Of a stretch of DNA of 64,000 bases, positions 56,191-64,000 are shown in pieces. Each line of letters starts with the position of its first letter. Within the stretch, counting starts at the first letter, position 1. Made by a program: the position numbers and the translations under genes. The stretch comes from Ophthalmolycus amberensis (lineage: Eukaryota > Chordata > Actinopteri > Perciformes > Zoarcidae): the NCBI GenBank assembly GCA_024529925.1, contig JAFEUB010000736.1, positions 1,314,501 through 1,378,500 of the forward strand. Reading direction: 5' to 3'. The notes under the pieces were generated by a model. The model saw only the letters and a list, made by a program, of their open reading frames with translations. It did not search any database and was not told the DNA's origin.

Positions 56191-58346
56191 TGGCCTCATT
56201 TGCTCGCTGGTGGTGTGGTACAGCCCAGACTTGCTACAGTGGCATGGTCGTCAGATACACACTTCAGTCACATAAGCAATAGTAACATTGTTCATTAAGT
56301 ATTTCATCAATCAATTAATTGATCATCATCATCAACAATCAGTCAAAAGGAGCAAGAACACAGTATCTACTGGTCTCTGTTTTTTGCTAAGTGAGAGACA
56401 GACAGAGGAATGAGCTGATTCAAAAAGAACGTGATCAAAGGAAAACAGCAAAAGGGTCAATGGGCCGGTTAATTAACAAATAAAACTTTAAAAGAGGAGA
56501 GGTGGAGAATGCTTGTTAATGAAAACCAGAACGAGCTACAGAAAGCAAAAGAGACAGCAGACTGTGTGAGAGAAACATACTGATGTGTAAAAGCAGCGAG
56601 TGAAAAAGTAATGCTAGGTAGTACGAGAGGAGTGACAGACTGATAGCTATAGTAGATACAGATGAATAGAGAGTTTAGACTTTTACTTGTCTTTTTTGTC
56701 ACAGGCACTAATGTCTTCACAGTCATATAGGAGGAATCGAAATTCAAAAATGATTTCAGTGTCTAGAATCGCTACAAAGCTAAAACATTTAAAAGTATTT
56801 CATCTAACACTTCCTCCAAATATACCAAACTTAACTAATATATATATATACCTGTATGTATATATATGTATATATTTATTTGTACATATATATTTCTTTA
56901 TAGATAAATGATATAATTCAAATGATAATTGAATACAATAAAATATCTCAGTTAAATCACAGTATAACATGGTACATTCTCAAAAACATAGTATATTTTA
57001 ATATATTCTTTTTTCTTAGCATAAAATAAATAAAACAAAAATAAGCCAGAGGGTTTTTAAGAGTCACTTCTGTTCATGCAGTCACAGACTTAAGTATTAG
57101 CGCCTCAATAGAAATCAATAATGCTCAATGACATAGCAGGTTTAAGCCCTGTTGATTGGTTGAAAATGACTGTGCTCAACTACACAGGAAGCAGTCAAAC
57201 TGTTGCGGTGGTTTCCACTGTTGGGCTGCAGAGTAGAGCGAGCTTACTACCGAACTGAAAGGTGGCTGCCCTGGGTCCTAAGCATTTGCTACAATTGAAC
57301 TACACAACCCTCCCACCACGAATCTCTTTGATTTCATTCAACTAAACATGCAATGACTCTGGGGCTTTCCAAAGGATGGGAACGGCAAAAGCATTTCTCT
57401 AAAAACAAAGTTTTTAGATGTTGTTTTTCAAAAATATTGCCCCACGCAGTCTTAGAAAAAAAGCAATCCATGTGCAGATAAAAGGTACAGTCTGCCCTCA
57501 TTGAAAGGCAAAGGAGAAAAAGGGGAATTGAGAAGGTCAACTAACCCTTCGATCTGTGACGACATGCACAAACACAACGCACAGTCCCTCACATAGCAGG
57601 TCAACACCCCCACCCCAACCCCCCTCCTTCTAGCCATTATCAACAGCATCCAAAAAGCTACAAAGTCTAAAAGTAGGTGTTTTTTTGCTACATCATGTCA
57701 AAGCTACATTCAACTACAATAGAAGAAGAGCTTGGCTGTGGCTGGTCTTAGTGTGAGAAATGAGGTGGATATGTTGAAAATGGAGTGTATGCATTGCAAT
57801 GTTGGCAACATTGGCACAGTTTACACAGTAGATGGCTTTTGGCACAGCTCACAGAAGGTCCGATGCTACAGTTCACTACTCTCCCTTGAACACATAGCAT
57901 TTTGTATTCATATTGGTCAGCCAGAGCCAGGTGCTGTGGACTTTAACTCATTTATTACAATCACATCCGACCAAATTAGATTAAACCAATCCCCCGAAAA
58001 GGAAAATCAGTGAAGATGTGGAACATCTGACTCTTGCTGAAACAAATGATCTCGAGGAAAAACAATTACAATGTCTCAGATGCAAACAGATGTGCCATTG
58101 CATCGCTGTCACATTGAAGGTGGGAATATTGCTCAAAGTCAAACAGTCATCTGATGATCTTGATTACAGGACATATTACTGACTGCATTCAGTCAAGTCT
58201 CAGCTATTGTTGCACCTCAAATTGGAACTTTAAACATTCACAGTATATCGTTCAGTCTTATTTGCCGAAAGGAAATCGTCAAAGCACAAGATCATTACCT
58301 CATTCATCTGTGGTACTTTGTTATTTGAACCTTAGTAAAAGTGAAT

Positions 58347-58352
58347 TTTATT
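58347..58352 (-). promoter_or_regulatory. Candidate distal poly(A) signal of GRIN2D
   Basis: AATAAA on the minus strand about 1.8 kb after the stop. A nearer one lies at 58956-58961. Which is used cannot be told from sequence alone. Confidence 0.3.
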
Positions 58353-60125
58353 GTCCATAATAGCAACATGAGTTAACATCAAGTGAATCGTTTTCCACAC
58401 ATCAGCAACTTATACTACCTGTAAATTGTGCGGTTACAACTGTGGCACAGATGTCTGAAAAATACAATGAATGTTGTGCTTCATATAATCCATCATCTAC
58501 AAACTCTGCCAAGGTACAATATAGAAGTGAAATACAGTAATATCCTAAGAGAGCGTTTTCAATGCACTGCACTTGGTTTCAATAATTCCTCTGAATAAAT
58601 CCTGACTGGCCACTTTTATAAAAATAATAAAGTTCATAGCTGCACACCCTTTGCTCTGTATCATGTAGCTACAGTTATTAAACTTACCACAAGCCTCTTG
58701 TACAATTTTCTCCAAAGCATACTTGAATATTATGCAGCCATCTAGTGCCAATTACAGATATTGCACCATTCATCCCCTTGATCCACTAACATGATGGTGA
58801 ATTATGCGTTGTTCACATGTGGAAAGAAAAGACGGTTCTTTATCTATGAAAACAAATTACTTGGAAACCGATCTAGCTTTAAAGCTGTTGAGTGGAAATT
58901 TGGCACTGCTATTGGATCATTCCCACTTCCAACACTAGCCACATCCAGCCTCCTCTTTATTAAAACACTAACACAGTGAGAGAAATATATTGATAGAATA
59001 AAAAAGAGGGCATGGGGAGAAAAGTCTGAGTAAGAAAGAAAAGAAGAGACAGACAAAAAAAAATCTGCTACATGTCTTTTTTTGTTGTTATTGTTATTTC
59101 TCTTTTTAAAGTTCAGTTTGTTGTTCAAATACTTTGATACTCAACTGTGTTCGAGCTCTGGCTGGAACAGAGGTGACATGACAAGCTCCAACAGGGAGGA
59201 GGTGGTTCCTGTTCAATCTGATTGGTTAAAAGGGTTTCTAGTAAAACATGACATCACGTAGATGGTCCTGGGGTAGAGCTAGATGGGTCTGATGGTGTCA
59301 AAGGAGGTCAAAGGGCTAATAATTACCATAGCACTGTCCTCACTGCCCAGTGAAAGGTGATCAGGCAGACAGAGTGCATGAGAGAGCTGACTGCATTGCT
59401 TTTCATATCAACTGATTTACAAAAGGGAAGAAGAGGGGGCAGTCTCTCCAAGACCATGAAGCAGTCCACCAGTCCAGTTCAAAAGCCAACAGCCAATGAG
59501 GACAGGCAGCCAGAGTCTATTGACTAAAAACTGGCATCTTTTGGGAGAGGGTGGGTCTCTCCACATCCCACCGAGGTGTGTTCTCAAAGCCAGAGGGAGG
59601 GAGACGTTTTGAGCATATATCTGTGTGTGTACGTGGGTGTGTTCGTGCATGTGTGTGTTTGTGTGTACAAATATGACATCATTACTCACAAGCTGGAGAC
59701 TACTCTTATCCATAGTTGTGACTCGGGGAGGGGAGGAGAACCGAAGATGACATCACAAAGCTCAATTCGGAGCGGAGAAAAAGTTCAGGACCTGCCGCCC
59801 CCAGTGATGCAGTATCGCCTTCACTCTCGTCATCATGGGAACCATCCAAACGGATGTAGCTCACCCTGGTGTGGCGTCTCACTGTCGCCCTCACGAGAAC
59901 GCTTACAATGGAGCGGGTGGCGGTGGAGTTGCTCTCACACAGAGTACTGCTAGCAGTAGAACTAATGTCCATACTAGTTCCCGCAGTGATGGTCGCTAAT
60001 TGATTACCTATGTTCACCAAGGCAGCAATATCTCTGGTGTCATTCCTGACTCCAGCTGCCATGGCACCACGGTTCTCAATAGCAGTGGCGCTTGCTCCCA
60101 CGTCTCCCTCTCTCCTCTCCCCCTG
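58353..60125 (-). other. Probable 3' UTR of GRIN2D
   Basis: Largely non-repetitive DNA downstream of the stop, reaching two AATAAA signals. The first 420 nt after the stop are open in the same frame. Extent is inferred. Confidence 0.4.
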
Positions 60126-63100
60126 TCATACCTCGCTCTCCAGGCTGGAGAAGTGGGCCGACCCTCGACGAGAGCACAGGCTCTTGGCTTTGAGTGGCAG
60201 GTGTGGGGAGTAGAACCTCCGTGGCTGTGGCACCGAGCGCAGTCTCTGATACTGGAGTTTGGCACTGGCCGAAGCCTGTGCCTGGCCCTGGCCTACCATT
60301 CCTACCCCTGCTGGTGGTGAGACAGAGGATGAGGAGGGCGGAGGCGGGATGGGCATCGGTAGGGAGGTGGGAGACATGGACGGCTGGGGTGGCGACGGTG
60401 AGGGCTGAGGTGGATGCTCTGTGGGCTGTGTGCTGAGGCTGAGGTTAGATTGGCTGCCTGATTTGGCCTGACTGGGATCTGGTTTCGGGGGCAGAGGCTT
60501 GGGACGAGAGCCACCGCTGAAGCTGTGGCAGTGGGGGATCAGATCTTCCTGGCTATGGGAAAGTGCCGTGGCTCCTCTCTTGGAGTGGGAGGTGTGCGAG
60601 CGGCTGTGGGGATGTGGGTAAGGATGGGGTTGGGGGTAAAGGCTGCAGGAACATATGGTAGCCCGTCCTGCTTCTTCTCCTCTGTTTCTAGCTCGTCCCT
60701 TGCTCTTTCCTCCTCCACTCTTCCACTTTTTCTCTCCCTTCACAGGGATCTTGTCCATAGACCAGTACCTCCGAGGTGGGGGGAAGGCTGCGGGGGGTGG
60801 CGGCCACTGTGAGCCGAGCCCTCCACTCCCTCCCCCTGAGCCCCAACCTACTCCTGGTCCTGAACCCCAGAAATCAGCACCAATCCATCCCTCAGCCCGA
60901 GTTCCTAGTAAGGAATCATCCCGACTGTTGATACTGCCCCCTTTCTCTCTCGATGGGTAGGTGCCAAAGAACCAGCCTCCTCCCCCTATGCCCCCTATCC
61001 CCGTGCTGCTTCCCCCTGGACCTCCTTCCCAGTATCTTTCAAAACGACCAAACTCCCCTGACGAGCCCTCATCTGAATAACTGTCCTCTGCCCTGGCCCT
61101 GTCCCTCTCTGACTCAGACACTGCCCCCCTACCTGCTCTCCTTCCCCTATCCCCCACCCGCTCCCGCCCTCTCTCCCTTTCTTCCTCTTCCTCATCATCA
61201 TTATCATTGTCATCCTCAGAGTCCCACTCTGGGAAGGAAAGCCCTTCTCTTGTCGGTGCTTTCTCTTTTTCATAATGCATTAACAAAGGACGCCGCTCTC
61301 CGACTCTCCCACTGTCATCTATCCCACCACTTCTTCTCCGCTTGGAGGATGGAAGGAGTGGGTGAAGGGAGGTTGGAGGAGTATTAGAATCATCACCTCT
61401 TCCATTCACCCAAAATTTAACAGATGCAGGAAGTTTGTTGAGGTTAGGGTAACGCTTATTGTGGATACGATGTCTAGAATGAGGGCGTGAGGATTTGGGA
61501 CGCCGCTCCCTGCTTCTGCTGCTGTCCTCCTGTTCCCTGTCATTGCCTTCATCTCCTTCTCTCCTTACTCTCTCCCTCTCTCCTTCCCATGAATCCCGTC
61601 CCTTCTCCCCAAATGTGCTCCGATACTGCGCAGAAAAGGAGTAGTCTTGTATTCCTCCTTCCCTCTCTCCTTCTACCTCCCCTTCCCTCTCTGGCTCTAC
61701 ATCTCCCTCTTCTGGCTCAGAGCGTCTTCCCCCAATTGATTTCTTCCTTTTCTTTGTCTTAAGCTCCTTTTTCTTCTTCTTTTTTACCTTTCGCCGCTTC
61801 CTTTCTCTCTCTCGCTCTCTTTCCCTTTCTTCCCTCTTTTTCCTCTTTTTGTTCTTTTTCTTCTTCTTCTTCTCTTTCTCCTTCTCTTTTCTCCTCTTCT
61901 TTTCCCTTTTTTGCCTCTCAGCATCTCCACCCTCTCCACTCCTCTCTCTCTCACTCCAGCTTGCCCACCACTCTTGGAGCTGAGAGAGTTGGCTTCCCCC
62001 TCTCTCCCTCTCTCGTTCCCTTTCTCTGTCACCCCAGGATGTGCGTGGTTTCCTGGGGGGTATGGGTGGCGGCAGGCGTCCATGGCTGAAGGAACGAGGC
62101 CGAATGATTGAGCGTTCCCTCTCCCTCCCTCTGCCAAGAAGGAGGCTTGACTCTTCTGTCAGCTCCTCATTGTCATCATCATCCTCTCCATCTATTCCTC
62201 CAGTCCTGTCCCGTGTGCTCCTAGAGGAGCTGTAAGAGTAGGTGGGAGAGGTGGAGCGCGAAGATGAGGCAGATGAGGACGAAGATGTGGATGAGGTGGT
62301 CGACGAAGAGGAGGAGGATGTATAGTGCAAAGATGCAGAGGGCGAAGGAGGGGTGTAAGAGGGGCTGAGGGGTACTGGCACAGGAAGTGAGAGCGGGGGA
62401 GAGAGGGGGCGTGCCCTCCTCCCTCCTCCCTCTCTCACTCCATCTCGTGCTCCTCCCCTCTGCCCCAGTGGCAGAATGTTCTCATACAGTGGCCCTCCAG
62501 GCTCTTTGGGCTTCTTGGGCCTACGCTTCCTCCAGAAGGATGAGGGGAGAGGGGGAGAGGGGTGTGGCAGCGGGGGTGTAGGGGGCAGAGGGGCCTGACT
62601 CTTAGGCGTCAATCTCGGAGTGCCCAGAGGTTTAACGGCCCCTTTCCCCTGACCTCCGCTGCCACCTCCCACCACCCTCTTCCCCACCCCGTGGTCCATG
62701 CCCTTCTCTGAATAGAAGGCCACACTGGCTGGAGGGGGTTGGGGGTGGCCCCTGGGCATAGTCTTGGGGGTCTGGGACCCTGCCTGCTGCTCAATGCAGG
62801 GCCCCAGTCCCTCAGGGTCAATGGGACCATAGTATCTCTTATAGCTGTCAAGTCCCCCACCCCCTCCAGCAGTTGGAGCCCAGTTTGGTGGGACTTTCTG
62901 AGCAAAGGGTCCCATGTCAGTGATGGCCCCCCTTACAGCCATTGGGTTGGTGGCTGTAGCAGATTTGGGCAGCCTCCAGCGATCCACCACAGCCAGTCTG
63001 CGGTCTGGCCGGGGCAGGAAGCTGGAGCAAGGGAGGGGTGCACCAGCAATGGGGGTGTTGGAGGGACCCAGTGCTGTCCCAGAATGCACCACGGTGGGAG

Positions 63101-63314
63101 GTGAGCCCGGTAGAGGTGTTTTGTAGACGGGCTGCGGTTGCTGCTGTTGCGGTGGTTGCTGCTGTTGCGCCATGGCAATGACTGGATTGGTCATAGATGT
63201 TGAGACAACATGTGGCTGGGACGGAACTGTGACCATCGTGTGATGATGAGTGGGCAAAGATTTAGTTCCACCTGGTGCTGTTTCATCCTCAAAGCTACAG
63301 CAGCTATACATGCC
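60126..63314 (-). CDS. grin2d: GRIN2D-like NMDA-receptor GluN2 subunit, last coding exon (cytoplasmic C-terminal domain); gene partial
   Basis: One 3189-nt exon encodes 1062 residues and TGA (60126-60128). It opens after acceptor TTTTTCTCAG with GMYSCC, which fits the conserved (SR)G-IYSC junction where the last exon of GluN2 genes begins. It ends RRGSAHFSSLESEV, the PDZ ligand of GluN2C/2D (2A/2B end ESDV). RRYWSMDKIP, PHCHSFSGG and the ending favour 2D; 2C is the alternative. The tail is intracellular and anchors PSD-95-type scaffolds. By residue within the exon: Gln/Pro-rich (about 50-65), Pro-rich (about 240-270), Ser-rich (about 328-365), Lys/Arg/Glu-rich with long K runs (about 450-540), acidic (about 695-712), Pro-rich (about 970-1010). 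It is about twice as long as the mammalian tail, with the excess in low-complexity segments. The channel-forming exons lie beyond the right edge. Confidence 0.9.
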   Translation of the reverse strand, partial: GMYSCCSFEDETAPGGTKSLPTHHHTMVTVPSQPHVVSTSMTNPVIAMAQQQQPPQQQQPQPVYKTPLPGSPPTVVHSGTALGPSNTPIAGAPLPCSSFLPRPDRRLAVVDRWRLPKSATATNPMAVRGAITDMGPFAQKVPPNWAPTAGGGGGLDSYKRYYGPIDPEGLGPCIEQQAGSQTPKTMPRGHPQPPPASVAFYSEKGMDHGVGKRVVGGGSGGQGKGAVKPLGTPRLTPKSQAPLPPTPPLPHPSPPLPSSFWRKRRPKKPKEPGGPLYENILPLGQRGGARDGVREGGGRRARPLSPPLSLPVPVPLSPSYTPPSPSASLHYTSSSSSSTTSSTSSSSSASSSRSTSPTYSYSSSRSTRDRTGGIDGEDDDDNEELTEESSLLLGRGRERERSIIRPRSFSHGRLPPPIPPRKPRTSWGDRERERERERGGSQLSQLQEWWASWSERERSGEGGDAERQKREKKRRKEKEKEKKKKKKNKKRKKREERERERERERKRRKVKKKKKKELKTKKRKKSIGGRRSEPEEGDVEPEREGEVEGEREGGIQDYSFSAQYRSTFGEKGRDSWEGERERVRREGDEGNDREQEDSSRSRERRPKSSRPHSRHRIHNKRYPNLNKLPASVKFWVNGRGDDSNTPPTSLHPLLPSSKRRRSGGIDDSGRVGERRPLLMHYEKEKAPTREGLSFPEWDSEDDNDNDDEEEEERERGRERVGDRGRRAGRGAVSESERDRARAEDSYSDEGSSGEFGRFERYWEGGPGGSSTGIGGIGGGGWFFGTYPSREKGGSINSRDDSLLGTRAEGWIGADFWGSGPGVGWGSGGGSGGLGSQWPPPPAAFPPPRRYWSMDKIPVKGEKKWKSGGGKSKGRARNRGEEAGRATICSCSLYPQPHPYPHPHSRSHTSHSKRGATALSHSQEDLIPHCHSFSGGSRPKPLPPKPDPSQAKSGSQSNLSLSTQPTEHPPQPSPSPPQPSMSPTSLPMPIPPPPSSSSVSPPAGVGMVGQGQAQASASAKLQYQRLRSVPQPRRFYSPHLPLKAKSLCSRRGSAHFSSLESEV
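61741..61920 (-). repeat. Coding purine-rich simple repeat (AAG/GA-type) in GRIN2D
   Basis: On the coding strand this is almost pure A/G and translates to runs of Lys, KE, RE and KR. A further GA-rich stretch encoding RE repeats lies near 62005-62035. Confidence 0.85.
62215..62335 (-). repeat. Coding TCN-type repeat (poly-Ser) in GRIN2D
   Basis: Translates to Ser/Thr runs such as SSSSSTTSSTSSSSSASSS. Confidence 0.8.
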
Positions 63315-64000
63315 CTGAGAAAAAGAGAGCACAAGAGAGAGTCCGAGTTTATTAACGAAGTTAAATAAAATAAACTGTATTTCCTGAAATAAGAAATGTA
63401 ATTAATTAAATGTAAATGCAGGAATATATTGGCAAATAAATCTAAAACATAGATGCAACAGTCTGCAGGTATCATGCCCCACATGTAGTCATTGTATTAC
63501 TGTATGTACATGAGAGAGAGCAACAGAGAAAGAGGAGAGAGATGAAAATATTAAAACAGAAACCTAAGTAGATTCAGTTTTCAAAAGAAAGAAAAGATTG
63601 CTATTTTTCAGATAAACAGCCAATCCTATTTATAGTACAGTTGTGCATTGTTTGGTTAATGGAATTGCATACATAAATGCAGAAATTACAACCATAGTGG
63701 TGAAAAAAGACAAATTATTATCAGTGAAGCCACAATAATCACATGCACATGGTGTGGGCTGCTTCTGTCAAGGTCACTGTCAAAGGAAGAGGATATCCAG
63801 GGTGTGAGCGGAATTGAATTTCAATTAATCGCCCGAATTGACTGAGTGGAATTGAATTGACCCTGGACCTCACACTTTCTAACACTCACACTCAGTAACA
63901 GATAAGGGCACACACAGGCATGAACACACATGTTCTCACACAGTGTTTGCACAACATTTCCATTCCAACCATGTTGTCCTGTTACAGAGCAGGATAGTTT
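63315..64000 (-). other. GRIN2D intron preceding the last exon
   Basis: AT-rich with no recognisable GluN2 exon. It contains a GGAATTGAATT-type repeat near 63795-63875. Confidence 0.7.
63795..63875. repeat. GGAATTGAATT-type repeat
   Basis: Imperfect direct and inverted copies of GGAATTGAATT and TTCAATTAA around a short centre, ending in GACCCTGG. Similar sequences are widespread in fish genomes (from memory). Confidence 0.4.

Larger units (their letters stand above)
48946..58340. other. Intergenic spacer between GRIN2D and prkcg
   Basis: No gene was seen on either strand. Frames longer than 60 codons here are either simple-repeat translations or lack splice and family signals. It holds (TG)n at 53115-53143, (AC)n at 54293-54351 and several AT-rich non-repetitive blocks (49190-49280, 50320-50540, 53590-53740). 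Confidence 0.7.

Noticed and set aside
60953..61387. Long plus-strand open frame opposite GRIN2D
   Set aside because: Antisense shadow of a biased-composition coding exon. It is Pro/Ser/Leu-rich with no domain; the minus frame carries the GluN2 end motif.
1..64000. CRISPR arrays, tRNA/rRNA genes, insertion sequences, phage or defence systems
   Set aside because: None seen. Regular repeats are eukaryotic microsatellites, and all confident genes are spliced vertebrate genes.

Overview
This window is vertebrate nuclear DNA, almost certainly from a bony (teleost) fish. The genes have short exons with GT..AG introns and encode neuronal membrane and signalling proteins. The spacer is full of (CA/GT)n, (GA)n and (TA)n microsatellites and poly(dG/dC) runs, and it carries interspersed repeats of types common in teleost genomes. 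There is no bacterial, phage, plasmid or CRISPR material.

Four genes were found, all on the minus strand. From high to low coordinate (the direction of transcription) they are: the last, very large coding exon of an NMDA-receptor GluN2 subunit, best read as GRIN2D (60126-63314; earlier exons lie beyond the right edge); a complete 16-exon PRKCG, conventional protein kinase C gamma (33960-46284); a complete 5-exon CACNG7, a type-II TARP/gamma-7 subunit (20917-25997); and a complete 4-exon CACNG8 coding region, a type-I TARP/gamma-8 subunit (5-6863), whose stop codon lies at the left edge. PRKCG-CACNG7-CACNG8 is the same order and relative orientation as human 19q13.42, where CACNG6 follows; here CACNG6 would lie beyond the left edge. 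GRIN2D is on 19q in human but is not adjacent, so the fish arrangement is tighter.

Every coding exon was placed by a GT/AG pair, a matching splice phase and recognisable family sequence. The summed coding lengths are whole numbers of codons: 1245 nt for CACNG8, 1020 nt for CACNG7 and 2115 nt for PRKCG. First non-coding exons are only candidates, near 7.6 and 15.3 kb for CACNG8 and near 29.9 kb for CACNG7.

The products share one setting, the glutamatergic postsynapse. GluN2D is a calcium-permeable NMDA-receptor subunit. PKC gamma is a calcium- and diacylglycerol-activated neuronal kinase. Gamma-7 and gamma-8 are AMPA-receptor auxiliary subunits; gamma-8 carries a PDZ-binding TTPV end and the GluN2 exon ends in ESEV.

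The remainder is introns and spacer holding microsatellites and at least four interspersed-repeat families. These include a near-palindromic family with four copies, one of which was later interrupted by a 253-bp inverted-repeat element with a clear target-site duplication. No new biological system was found. The observations most worth checking are the PKCalpha-like C-terminal TAV of this PKC gamma, the microsatellite-expanded polybasic GluN2D tail, an open in-frame stretch after the GluN2D stop, and dinucleotide repeats at or close to three splice donors.
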